This document shows, one piece after another, positions 25,515 through 36,775 of a stretch of 64,000 nt of DNA (position 1 is the stretch's first letter; each line of letters begins with the position of its first letter). Origin of the DNA: Onthophagus taurus. Its lineage: Eukaryota; Arthropoda; Insecta; Coleoptera; Scarabaeidae. The notes beneath the pieces are model-generated. The model saw only the letters and a program-made list of their open reading frames with translations. It made no database searches and had not been told where the DNA came from. The stretch is from positions 7,693,001-7,757,000 of the forward strand of contig NC_091972.1 in NCBI RefSeq assembly GCF_036711975.1. Reading direction: 5' to 3'. A program made the position numbers and the translations under genes.

Positions 25515-27054
25515 TTATTTTAGATTTACAGCTAATCCTGTTACTTTATGTTCAAGTGGTTTATCATAATGAACAGTTCTTATTTTTCCTTCCAAATTAA
25601 TAGCGTAAATATCGTAAACAAGTGCGGGTGCATCAAGAAATGGTTCTTTAGAAGCTCGATCAGCAGCTTCTTTTAATTCTTTTTTAACTTTAGCATCCAC
25701 ATTGTTGAATTCTTCTTCGTTGCAAACATTTGCCGCAGTAACCTTTTTCTTAAACTGCATTATTGGATCAGATGACTCACGTTTTTGTTTAATTTCATCT
25801 CGTGATCGATAACTCGTACCTGGATCTGACATAGAATGTCCATGATAACGATACGTTACTGCTTCAAGAATTATCGGGCCTTTTCCGCTCAAAATATATT
25901 CCTTACAAAACCGCGTAGCTTCACGTATCGAAAAAAAATCCATACCATCTGCTTGAACACCAGGGATATAATCACCTAAAAAAAATCTTGGTTTTGTGAA
26001 AATGTTAAAAAAACCGAAAATTTTAAAATAAAAGAATGAAAATTGAAAAAGAAAATATTGGACGAGTTTGTTAGAGAAACGATTCAACAGACGAAACGTG
26101 CTATTCAGTTAGAGAGCTCATTCGGCGATGTCATCTTCAACGCAAAATTGAAACTGTGGTTTATGGAACACTGCATACCCTCCGTAACCGCAACAAATTG
26201 TAATTTTGAGTCTGTACGTAGTCGGTCTGCGGAAATGGGTTCTAGATCGAAATGGTGGGTATTCCCTTTTGTTACACTTGCACTGTTGCCTACTGCTTCT
26301 AATTAGGAGTTTATTAACATCGTTTATTCGTAATGAAATTACCTCTTGTATAATAGTCTGGATTTGCAGATGATCTTTTCGAACTTGTTCCCATACCGTA
26401 AAGATTATTCTCAACGACATAATAAGCCGGTAAGTTCCACAATTTAGCCATGTTATAAGCTTCGAAAACTTGTCCTTGATTAGCAGCACCATCTCCGAAA
26501 CAAATCACAGATATACCACCTGTGTTATTATATTTATGTTGCAAAGCCATTCCAGTTCCTAAAGGAACGTGAGCACCAACAATTCCATTTCCACCATAAA
26601 AATTTTTCCCATATGTATGCATCGAACCACCTTTACCTTGCGAAACTCCCGTAGCTTTTCCGATTAGTTCGGCTATAACACCATGCATTGAATTTCCCAT
26701 CACCAAATTCCAACCATGAGCTCTATACGACGATATTATATCATCTTTATCACTCATCATTGATTTAATTCCAACACAAACAGCTTCTTGACCATCATAT
26801 AAATGACAAAATCCACGAATTAATTTTTTAGTATAAAGCTGAGCCAACAAGTTTTCCATTCGACGTATTGCGACCATGTATTCATACATTTGTAACGCTT
26901 CTTCTTTGGCAATTTTTGAAGTTTGTGACGGTTCTGATGGTAATTTATGAACTTTATACGGGGATGTTTTAATTTCCGCTTCTGATGAATAATTTTTCTT
27001 TTGAAATATATTGATAAATTGGGTTCCTCGTGTTAAAATTCGACATGGGTACAT
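25515..27054 (-). CDS. PDHA: pyruvate dehydrogenase E1 component subunit alpha, mitochondrial (two exons)
   Basis: This is the alpha subunit of the E1 heterotetramer that decarboxylates pyruvate with thiamine diphosphate in the mitochondrial matrix. Exon 1 is 27,054-26,343 and exon 2 is 25,975-25,515. The 367-base intron starts GTAATT and ends TTTTAG, and joining restores the conserved YYTRGDYIPG. The product is 390 aa, the length of human PDHA1. I start at the ATG at 27,054; the upstream frame extends only to a TTG. The first ~28 residues are basic with no acidic residue, as in a mitochondrial presequence. Visible motifs: YRAHGW, the thiamine-diphosphate/Mg motif GDGAANQG...ENN, and the loop YRYHGHSMSDPGTSYR with both regulatory serines; the third kinase-site serine (GMGTS) is kept too. 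Oddities: NNGYGMG of usual E1-alpha reads NNLYGMG here, and the C-terminal third is divergent. It has only one coding intron, so it may be a secondary, possibly germline-expressed copy rather than the main gene. Confidence 0.93.
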
Positions 27055-27335
27055 TTTTAAAACAATTTCTTTTAAGATCCATAAACTAAAGAAACAAACC
27101 AAACCTTTTCTTTAGGAAAGTTATATTATATGTGTCATTTATGACAATGTCAGAAAAAAAAAGTGATTTTTAAATAAATAAAAAATATATAGTTATCATT
27201 TAAATATACTTTCATCTTAAAGCTTAATCTTTTTCAATGATTAGATGTTATATTTCTTAAAGATCAAGAATATTGTCTTTAGATGCACTTGAACCGGAAC
27301 TTTCTAGTTTTTGCTTGTTAATCAGGATTAGATTG
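27055..27335. other. upstream region of the PDHA-type gene
   Basis: About 280 AT-rich bases between the PDHA-type start and the palindromic repeat cluster. A TATAATATAA-like word (27,117-27,130, read on the minus strand) lies about 65-75 bases upstream of the ATG and could serve as a TATA element. A TTCTTTAG word at about 27,078-27,085 (minus strand) could be an acceptor of a 5'-UTR intron. Neither can be proved. Confidence 0.25.
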
Positions 27336-27740
27336 TTGTATATTTTTATTGAACTAAAAGTAGAACTAACACTAGACCAAGAACTAGAATCATTCGGCTT
27401 TAGCCGTCTTATGAGACGCACGGCTAATCCCGAATGTTTCTAGTTCTAGGTCTAATGTTAGTTCTAGCGACAGTGCAAGTGTAAAACTAGAACTAACACT
27501 ATACCTAGAACTAGAATCATTCGGGTTTAGCCGTCTTTAGAGACGTGAGGCTAAACCCAAATGATTCTAGTTCTAGGTATAGTGTTAGTTTTACGTAGTA
27601 ACAGTGCTAGTGCAAAACTAGAACTAACACTAAACCTAGAACTAGAAACTGTCAGGTTTAGCCGTCTTAAAAAATGCACGGCTAAACTCGAATGTTTGTA
27701 GTTCTGGTTATAGAGTTAGTTCTAATTCTAGTGTTAGTTG
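27336..27740. repeat. palindromic dispersed repeat, locus 2
   Basis: Three units of the palindrome family in tandem. Their centres (at 27,396, 27,523 and about 27,654) are spaced 127 and 131 bases. Arms read CTAGAACTAACACTAGACC and its complement; the centre reads TTTAGCCGTCTTxxGAGACG. The cluster sits 280 bases upstream of the PDHA-type gene. Confidence 0.9.
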
Positions 27741-28440
27741 TTACGCAAGTATCTGAACTTATGACGCATATAGTTTAATTTATATAGATTTAATACAGAA
27801 AAGCAATTGTAAGGTTAAAACCTAACTTCTAAAACGAATTATATGCCTGATTAATACGTGTGTTTGATTCATACTGCGCACTCGGGTATGTTTCACCCCA
27901 CCACACTAATTAATAATTAAGATAGATTCGCTAACTATTACAATATGTTCACTATATAGTTTCTGTATTGAGATGGTAATTTTTATTGTAACAAAATTTG
28001 TGGTGTTTAAACATTGAGATTATTTCACGAACAAACATAGCATATAATGGTTTTTCCAAACTGGATCTGCGCGTAAAAAGTCGCATATTGTTTCTACGTA
28101 CACGCGATCTATTGTTTACGTACATAAAATTTCCATTAGTAGTTCTTTTTTGAGGGCAAAAAAAATAAAACTTGCCAATGCAATGGCCATATTTGTCGGC
28201 GTGTACAACCAAGCGATACACATTGCTCTATGTGTGTATATGATACTTGAAAAAGCATTGTGTATTTCAAAAATTGCACAATATAACATTTAGATCATCC
28301 ATAAAAATTATTGTTAAAAAAATTGTATTGAAAAGAAAAATGGTTGTTCACAAATCAAACTGAATTAATAAAAACGAATCATTATTAATGAGTTTTAACA
28401 CTTAAATAAAAAAATTCTTGGCCTGAAAATGCGAGATATG
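27741..28440. other. AT-rich spacer, no gene seen
   Basis: No exon supported. The open frame at minus 27952-28221 is without a recognisable domain. Confidence 0.4.
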
Positions 28441-29470
28441 GTTTAAAAACACAATCGATACAACTTCATTATGGCCTGGCGGAAAATATAAGCGTCCTGG
28501 CAAACATTGCTGACCAATGGAACGGTCGTCGGACGTGGGTCATAATCGACATTTTGTTTACCCGTGTCGCCGCCGTGAGGGCCGAAGTGGTCCCCACTTA
28601 GAGGAGGGTCGGACACCAACGAAGGCGACCGTGAGACATATTTGCCGACGTAATGACCGGTACACTCGGGCGAATGGATTTTATAAAAATTGATGTCGTT
28701 TTGATGCAACGGGCAAACATCAACCGGGATGATTAATTGCGTTCTGCCGCTCGCCACCACCACCGACGCCGCTGCCATCCATCCCTCCGATTTCCACGAA
28801 TTTTAATTCTCCACTTTCAATACATTTACCAATCATAAGTTTTTGTACAAGAAATCTACTTTTTCATCATGAATTACATTTATTATATAGCCTAATACGG
28901 TTTTTGGGAATGTTTGATGTACCTATCTTATTTGTCTGAACCCATCAAGGTTGGGGGGATATCAGAGAGGTGGAGAAGGGTGGCAAGAGTATTAGCGGCC
29001 CTCCGAGAGGGGGACTTTGAACGGGGGGTCCAAAAGGGGTTTGAAAGGGGCGGAATGGTGGTTTTGCCGTATCCAGAACGGTTCCACGTAGAGAAAGGGC
29101 AAACGGGGAAAACGAGGGAAACCTGGTAGACGGGGAATACCGGGAGGAACCCGAAGGGGCGCCTTGATGGATGACCTCCGGGCCGCACCGCAGGTCCGAA
29201 CCGCCACCACCTCCTCTTCCTCCGCCTCTTCGGAGGACGTCCTCTACGTTGAGAACGGGAGGGTTTTTACCATGTTCTACGAAAAATTTCATTATAACTT
29301 TACTTAACGGATACAGCACGTAAGGTATTACCCCGTCGAGACGCCTCCGGTGTTGGCGTCCGCCCGCGGACCTCTCGTCGACTACCACCACCGAGAGCCT
29401 CGTTACCGAACTTTACCCATTAAAAACTTCATTATAGTTCGGCGGAAATTCCTAAAAAGCCGGACGTTAT
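28441..29470. other. GC-rich island with ATG-initiated minus frame
   Basis: CpG-rich DNA in two blocks (28,460-28,790 and 28,940-29,430). A minus frame at 28,778-28,443 starts at a true ATG and runs 111 codons (beginning MAAASVVVASGRTQ), ending in AT-rich DNA. It has no domain that I recognise. The frame at minus 29,391-28,945 opens at GTG and is Pro-, Gly- and Arg-rich. I favour a regulatory island; a short first exon inside the 28.4-28.8-kb block cannot be excluded. Confidence 0.3.
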
Positions 29471-30389
29471 TTGGAACTAACCTCACACCACTTCCAACGT
29501 TCTTAAACGATAAAAAAACGATGTAGTAATCGTAATGAAAATAGATTTATTAAAATTATCAAAATCGATGTTGTAACATATACCTAGGTAAAGGTGTCCA
29601 GTTGCAAATTGGTTATGGAAACTTGAACACAGACGATATCCGTATTTTACAGTTTCATTCGTTTTAAGCTCCAATGGCATAGCTTTAGCTCGATTTTAAA
29701 ACGGGGGTGAAGTGCATTTTTCATCGTTACCGGCAAGTTCGTTGCACCAAGTGACTCGGGAAAGCTTAACGAATCCTTTGATGATCGCAAACAAGCGTGG
29801 CGTTCAGAACTTGAACTTTAACGATATACCTCTGAAACTATTTGATTATAGTGCTCTAACTTTGTCTCTAAATTACAAAAGACAAAATTACTTTACAAAA
29901 TGAAAAAAAATGTATTTTGCGAAAAAAATCTATAAACAATAGCTGATAGAGAAGTGCGAACTTGATATGAAACTCTTAGCGAACTCAGAGAGAACGATAG
30001 TTGTACTTACTCTCTCAGCTACAAGAAGTCAATTATGAGATTAATCAACTTAAAAATGCAGGCCTACAAATGCAAAACAATGAAACAACAATGGACGTGC
30101 ATTAAGTTAGAGTTAGTTATCAAGATCGATTAACAAGAGCAACGTCTCCGGTACTCCGATAGGAATACTACAGAAGAACTTTCCAGAGAAATAGTGTAGA
30201 GTACAGTTAAACATAAGAGTAAGAAACGCAAGAAGAACACTACACCTGATAGAACGCTCATAAAAGTGTCAATCTAAAACACTTGCAAGCAAGAAAATTC
30301 TTAAATGTGTCAATTCTGAAACCTATAGAAAAGTAGCAAGACTACAGCAACAGCAAAGAACAGCAGAATCATTGAACCCAATGATTCTG
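29471..30389. other. spacer, no gene seen
   Basis: A-rich sequence at 29,930-30,370 with many AGAA and CAAGA words looks like the decayed 5' part of an element but has no readable protein. No exon supported. Confidence 0.3.
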
Positions 30390-30764
30390 CTATGGATTCT
30401 GCCAAAGGATAAGATAGCTGATAACATTCTATGATTGACAGTATCAAAGGCCTTACTGTAGTCTAGCAGATTCTAGCATATTTGCTGTATCGCAACTGTA
30501 GTTAGCACGAAATTCAGACTGTGTCCTAGACAAGATATTAAGTTTATCGACAAATTCCCGAATTTGATCATTCATAATTTTTTCCAATACTTTAGACGAA
30601 ACAGGTAAAACACTAATTGGTCGCAGGTTCGAAAATGTTATAGGATTTTTATTCTTTGGCAAAGGTGTTACCAAAGATTTCTTCCAACATTTTGGAAAGA
30701 TATGGAAAAGTATGAAGCATTGGATGAAGAATTTAATAGGTGCAAAGTTTACTGCACAAATCAA
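30390..30764 (-). pseudogene. LINE reverse transcriptase fragment (CR1/L2-like)
   Basis: Minus-strand frame with reverse transcriptase palm and finger words in the right order: CWKKSLVTPLPKNKNP, then LRPISVLPVSSKVLEK, then a degraded QSEFRANYSC. After a frameshift near 30,460 the first catalytic-aspartate motif follows as LDYSKAFDTVNHRML (to about 30,400). The order and spacing are those of non-LTR retrotransposons; the SKAFDTVNH form is most like CR1/L2-type elements, though the clade is uncertain. It is truncated at both ends and frameshifted, so it is not functional. Confidence 0.8.
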
Positions 30765-33700
30765 CCAGAAAAAGCAGCAAAATGGAGAAGTGCAGTAAAA
30801 CTGAGAGTGGAATTGATACTAAAATACCAATTCAATCAATTTTTAACTAATTCATTAAATTCTTGTTTAACTATTTTTTTTGACGTATATTTTGTACAAT
30901 ATTATTCCTTGATTCAACTTGATCTTTACGAGACAATATCGACGTTGAAAACCACAGAGTGGGGTCGATATACACGAAGTTGAAAGCTTCGAACATCATC
31001 CCCGATCCTCGTACCGCGGCGACGGACCTATTAACTTTCTGTATGGACACATTGTTAATGTGAATGAGTCTTCGGGGGCATTGACGGTGAGCAATTGGGC
31101 AATTCTGGATAAAAATTCATTATTCTGTTTGAAATTGAACCACCACGAGCCTCTCCCACGTGGCCACCTTCCGATCTAGATTTAAATTGATTAATTAGAA
31201 ATTTAATTATCTTCGACTCTCTTCGAATTACGGATAATGGACAAAATGATGAAGTCCTTCTTTATTTTTTGTTCGATTTGGTGAATATATGACGACGTAA
31301 TTGGGGTGAAAGTAGTACTCTGGGAGTGGCATGAAACTTAATCTAAGTTAAACGAAACGTAATGGTAACAGTGAGAATAAATAAGGGAAAATGAGGAAAA
31401 GATAGAAAAAGAAGGGTGTTTGAATTCATCATTCATTACAATTATTTACATTTCGTTATTTTATTGGTTGCTTTCAATAATTTCAACTACAGACAATATT
31501 TAAAACATCAGTGGTTAATTAGTAAATATCAATATTATATTATTGATCATAAACATGAACAATTCTCTCTAATAACTAGAGGTTTTATCCATTACTGAAT
31601 TTTATAAATAAACTGTTAACCGAGAATCATTTAAATTCCAACAGAATAAACTGAAAATTTTATATCTAAACAATGCTAAATAGTAAAAGTTGTTTTTGTT
31701 TTTTTTTAAATATTTTGTCTATTTTATTCATGGCAGAAAAAAACGAGGTCAAATTTGTTTTCGGAAAAAAATTTAAACAAAAAAATCTAAATATTAATTT
31801 CAATGTCATTGCCGACCAGACATAGTTCGGCGAATAAAAGTAAAATCGGGGCGAACGAACCGTTCGGGGCCGATTTAAATTTCAATTCATTAAGCTCTCG
31901 ATAAAAATGCATATAAAAAAACCGTTACCGGATCGATGTAACATTTTTATTTTGTTTATATTTAGGTCATTTAGATGTCGGGCACCTGAAAAACACGGGT
32001 TGAAATGAAAAAAATTACGCAAAAACCGACGGCACCGTTAAAAAAAAAATAACCCACGCACACACCGTTGTTCCCTCTCAATTATTAATATAAACAGCCG
32101 ATAAATTCTGTGTCGCGGTACAACAAAAACAACAAAACCAAAAAAAGTCGACAAATTTGCGGGTTGTGTTAGAGAAGGACGGAGCTAATGGTTAATGGCT
32201 CATAAAGCAATTTTTAACTTTCAATTTCGATATACGAACAAACGCATTTTAAACGGGGAACGTATTGATTTTAATAATTGTACAGGCATATTATTTCATT
32301 CATTCGTTGTTTCATTATTTTAATTGTGTTCATTATCAAGATGTTCATTCATACCCGGAATTTTATTGTAAACGCTTCGGTCCCGTTTATATATTATTTT
32401 ACCGAATAATTTAATTTGCGAATATAACACCAACCCTGTACAAATTATTGCTTTTTAAACGGTTCCTACTTTTATGACCTCAATACATGTTTACATTTTA
32501 TTATAAATCGGTCATTTGCAAAAGTGTTAAATTAAACACAATTATTTTAATAATACAACCTGATATTCATTAAAACTTTCACTCTTTTTTCATTTTATTA
32601 TCAACTCACTTTTTAATCGACTTTTTTCTTCTTTGTATTTCCACCCTAAAGGGTGTGATTGACGAACGATGTAAAGGACTTTCTGGAGTTAACCGAATGG
32701 TATTCGAGAAAGAAAACCATATAGAAAGTGGTAGCCTGCGGCCGAGTTTGAAACGATGTGAAAAAAGGAGGAGAAACGATGGACAATTCATTTGGGCCCG
32801 TCGGCTTACTAGGCACACATTAAAGTAATCAATACTGGGTCCTCCGTCACTGGTTACTACCGCACTAAAGGCGCCCACGTATAAAAAAATATATAAAAAC
32901 CAGCAAAAAAGGGAACAATAAAAAAAAATCGGGACTGAAGAGAAAAAAAAAAAATAAAAGGCGAATACGAGGAATACAAAAAAAAATCGTTTAATTCCGT
33001 TTTAATTAGACAATTAATAACGAGGGATAAAGTTTAATTAAAATTTAAAGAGGAGTTAGAATAATTACGGATAATTAAAAGGTTAAAAAGAGGAAATAAT
33101 AAGTTTAAATAATGAATGTATAATTGGTTTTGATAAGTTATTTAACTTAATTGATTAAAAGAATTGTTATACCATTTAATTAATGGATAACATCAATGTG
33201 AAAATCTCAACGAGATTAGAAGCAAAACACAAAAGTTTAAAGTTGTTTCTTACGAAAATGACATTTAGCTTCAGGTGCACCTGAACAGATACAGAAGAAT
33301 GTCTTAACGAAGGTGTATCCTATTTTCTATAGAATTGATACTAAAATCGGAACAAGAATGATAAGATTCGTTATGGCAATCAACTCCCAGTATGAAGATA
33401 AAAATAAAGTTAGTCAAAATAATCAGAACAATCGAAGACATCCATACCATAGAAAGGAGTAAAAGTAAAAGTAAAAACCACATGTTGTTGAAATCAGATC
33501 ACAAGTGCATCAAATAAGGAACTGAAAAAAGAACAGTCAACATGAAGTACAACAAATAGTGTCAAACAATGTGATAGAAGGAATACAGGACTTTGAAGCA
33601 AACGTGAACTAAGTAAGATGGAAAGTTGAGTCAAAAGATGAAACAAACTTTGAAGGTTTTTGAGAAACTGAGAATTTTTTTTTTCAGATGAAATTGATAT

Positions 33701-33999
33701 TATTGGCTTTAGGTGCATCACAATGTCTTTAGTATGCAAATCAAAAGCTTTGGAAGCAAACTTACTATATGTATAAACTAAAACTGCAAATCGAGTTTTA
33801 TGTCAAAACGATGTTAGAAAAGAAGAGAAAAATGAAATAAAACAATCGACGAAGTACAAGAAGGCCATAATCAACAAAATGAAATTTAACGAAAAAACGA
33901 GCAAAATAAGGAAATGGCATAAAAATGTTCTGCCTCGTTCTGACTCTGACTGTGCTACTAATTGTGATATGTTATTGTATTTACCTCATTTCAATGCAT
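30765..33999. other. AT-rich spacer with short mixed blocks
   Basis: Mixed-composition blocks lie at 30,960-31,180, 31,800-32,170 and 32,600-32,880. The first carries GGGGTCGATATACACGAAG and CCTCGTACCGCGGCGACGG words. The frame at minus 32,606-32,878 opens at GTG and has no domain. From 33,200 on, the sequence is A-rich on the plus strand with no readable exon. Confidence 0.3.
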
Positions 34000-34077
34000 T
34001 AAGCTAATAGAACTAAATGTTTCAACAGAGAACACATTTTTTGAATGTGGATAATTAAAGCTTCCCTCAACCGTTCT

Positions 34078-34160
34078 GATAAATACCTTTTTGGGAAGCT
34101 TACCATTACTCTCACTTTACTATTTCACTAATTCTTGGTCCCATCCGATTTCTAAAATCT
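34078..34160 (+). repeat. local direct repeat, copy 1
   Basis: About 80 bases including ACCTTTTTGGGAAGCTTA and CATTACTCTCACTTTAC and ending near TTCTTGGTCCCAT. The same block recurs at 34,548-34,630 with a 3-base insertion and several substitutions. Confidence 0.85.
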
Positions 34161-34547
34161 AAATGATTTCGATAAAAACGGAAAATATGGTACCATTTGC
34201 TGTGATAGCAGCAAAAAGATACTCACAAAGAATAAAAAGCAAAGGTACACGTTTGAAAACCTCATAAAAATTACATGGAGTTTTTAAAATCCTTATTAAA
34301 TCTGTATCAAGTTCTTGAAGTCTGCAACAAATTTGTATTGACTAATGATAGATGTATTATGTCTCGATCAGATCTACTTTAAATCTCTATTATTCTTGCA
34401 CCAAGTCTACACCAGATAACTCCTTATAAAGTATTCATCATCTTTGCATTGAGTCCTTATCACCAAGATCACCTCATTTTATTCCTTTAGGAATGTTTAA
34501 AAAGTAAAGGTTTCTCTATATTGCCAAATGTGTAGAAAAAATGGAGA

Positions 34548-34630
34548 AAAAAACCTTTTTGGGAAGCTTAATGCCATTACTCTCACTTTACCATTTCACT
34601 AATTCTTGGTCCCATATGGTTTCTAATGAT
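34548..34630 (+). repeat. local direct repeat, copy 2
   Basis: Second copy of the 34,078-34,160 block, same strand, 470 bases downstream. The repeat gives the local open frame at 34,541-34,768 its beginning, so that frame is not good evidence for a gene. Confidence 0.85.
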
Positions 34631-35990
34631 GTAAATACACTTAGCCTTGCGTGCGGAGATAATTTCAAAACGACAATATCTATTTATCTTTTGGCGAATG
34701 TGAGCATTGATTTTAGGAAGCTTTTTTCAAAGTATTTTCAAAAACTGTTTCTTCCACCCAGTCGTTAAAGAATATAAGGTTTCCGGGTATCCTATCTTAT
34801 GTTACATGCTAGATATTACAAATCAAGACAGCAATTATGACACCAATTATGTCATAAATGTAAATGTTACACCATTGAATGCTCATGAAAATAGACAATA
34901 ATTAATTGTTGATTCACCACCAGATAACATCACAATTGTGTTGTCTCAATGAATACATCTAATTTTGTTCTTCAACATTAATTATGCATTAATATAAACA
35001 ATACATTTGAGCTATTCTACAAACAAATCAGCAACTTAAAACTTTTAAATAATAAACGAAAATTATCTACGTATTTAGATTTGAATGAATACATCATAGA
35101 TCGACAAATTTCAAAATAATTCAATAATTGAGGCATATTCTGAACTAATGACTTTAGGGTTCGTATTGTTCTCTGTTATTTGTTGTTGTGTTTATAAAAG
35201 TAACAGCTATTTAGTAATAATTGTATTTATGGCCGACACAACATTATTTTTTTTTATGTAGAAACAATTAATAGAAACAAACAAAGCAAAATTAATTACT
35301 CTTCTATTAAACATAGATGACCAGTTCATTTATTCTATCGGATCTTTTGATGCTGTAAATGTATCTCACACAACTATTTTGTTCATTATGCATACTATTA
35401 ATAGTCACAACATCAATAGATGGGTGGAAGAGTGGGGCAATGTAATTAAATTGTGACCAATTCTCTCAAATTTTTTTTTATATCAACAGTTACTATAAAT
35501 AAGTAAATATCTGTTAGTACTTATTTTAAATTGAGATTACAATCATATAATTTCATCTGGTTAAGCACACGATCTTGAGCACAAAATCCTTCCTCGTTTG
35601 AGATTGAATCTTTTAAAGAAATGATTTGTTAATTGTGGAGTGCAAAATATCCATGGACTTTGTAATGTTCAGCTAACATCTGTCTACAGTGGCAACCAGT
35701 TGTGGTGAAATAAAATTCGTTCTCTGAGTGCCAGTTTCAGTCAGGATACAGCTATTCGATTAAGTATTGAGCTTTCTAAACCAAGTACAAAACCAAAAAT
35801 GAAGATAAAATAAATAGTTTTAGATCATAAATAAAATGGATTAATTTAACCTATTTATTATTGTTAAATGTTTGATAGTAAATTATTTAAAAAGAAAAGA
35901 AAAGTTTTGAAAATAATTTTAATCTAACTTGAGACCAACACGTAGCGATTTGAAATTTAAATTTCAAACGGGGCAATTCATAAATATTGA
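34631..35990. other. AT-rich spacer, no gene seen
   Basis: No exon, no inverted-repeat element and no tandem repeat seen. Confidence 0.4.
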
Positions 35991-36775
35991 TGTCGACGCG
36001 GCAACAGGACTAAAAATAAAAGTCCGGCCGTTGCAGAAGATAGTTTAACCGGGCAGCAGGGCGGTCAACGACGACGACGATGACCGCCGCCGGGGGTGTA
36101 TAGAGTAAAAAAGGGGGCCGTTCGGAAAACAGAAAAACCGTCTCGTTTAAGCCGCTTTCCGAAAAGTTTTCCTCCACCGTCCTCGGCCATAATTTCGAGA
36201 CTCCGGGTTTCGCTCTGTTTAAACAGCGGCCGCGAAATTGAATTACTCTCATATTTTTTACGGCGCGGCCGCGTCCTAAGCAGGCCGTTTAAAAAACGCG
36301 GCGGCGGCGGCGTCGAGGGCGCAGCACCACCACCACCACCACCATCACCATCAAAAAAGGGAGATGACGAGTGAAAGAAAGAAAGAGAGGATGGAAAAGA
36401 GAGAGCGGAGCTTATAAAAGAGGGGTTGCACGTCGGTGTGCTTGTGCAGCGGCCAGCACGTGCAGGAGAAAACTGACGCCGAGCTCCGGGGGAGGCGTGG
36501 CCACATGAACTTTTCATTGGTCGCAAAAGGGTTGGTCCGGGGTTGGGGGTGAAAAAAAGTCCGTACGCATGTACACACATGCACACGTTACCCTCGAAAA
36601 CGTACACGTTCGCCTCCCTTTTCGCAAAACCCCTCTTTCTATCCATCTCTCTCATTTTGCGTTACACCCTCACGAACCCCGCGGGGTCAAAGGGGTGAGG
36701 AAGGGCTTGAAACGCGCACCTCTCGGGCAAACATTATTTTCGGATGCCATAAATTTACGGGGTTAGAATAAATAT
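35991..36775 (+). promoter_or_regulatory. GC-rich island with TATA box, candidate promoter
   Basis: CpG-rich block with long C- and G-runs, a CAC-triplet run (36,327-36,350) and a clean TATAAAAG at 36,414-36,421 on the plus strand. Downstream is an Sp/KLF-type GGAGGCGTGGCC (36,491-36,502) and an ATTGG (36,516). Overlapping open frames exist in five registers; the longest (minus 36,655-36,065, 196 codons, ATG start) is Pro-, Ser- and Arg-rich with a poly-Gly run from the CAC triplets, and has no domain. I therefore call a candidate promoter or enhancer rather than a gene. If it is a promoter, its transcript would run toward higher coordinates, where I can identify no exon. Confidence 0.35.

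Noticed and set aside
26043-26492. Open frames on both strands at the PDHA intron and exon 1
   Set aside because: The plus frame lies in the intron and the minus frame is exon 1 read out of register; splicing at 26,343/25,975 explains the locus fully.
28945-29391. 148-codon minus frame
   Set aside because: GTG start, poly-Gly and Pro/Arg-rich, with two other long frames over the same bases.
36065-36655. 196-codon minus frame with an ATG start
   Set aside because: Low-complexity Pro/Ser/Arg/Gly product from CpG-rich DNA and CAC triplets; five registers are open at once, so openness reflects composition.
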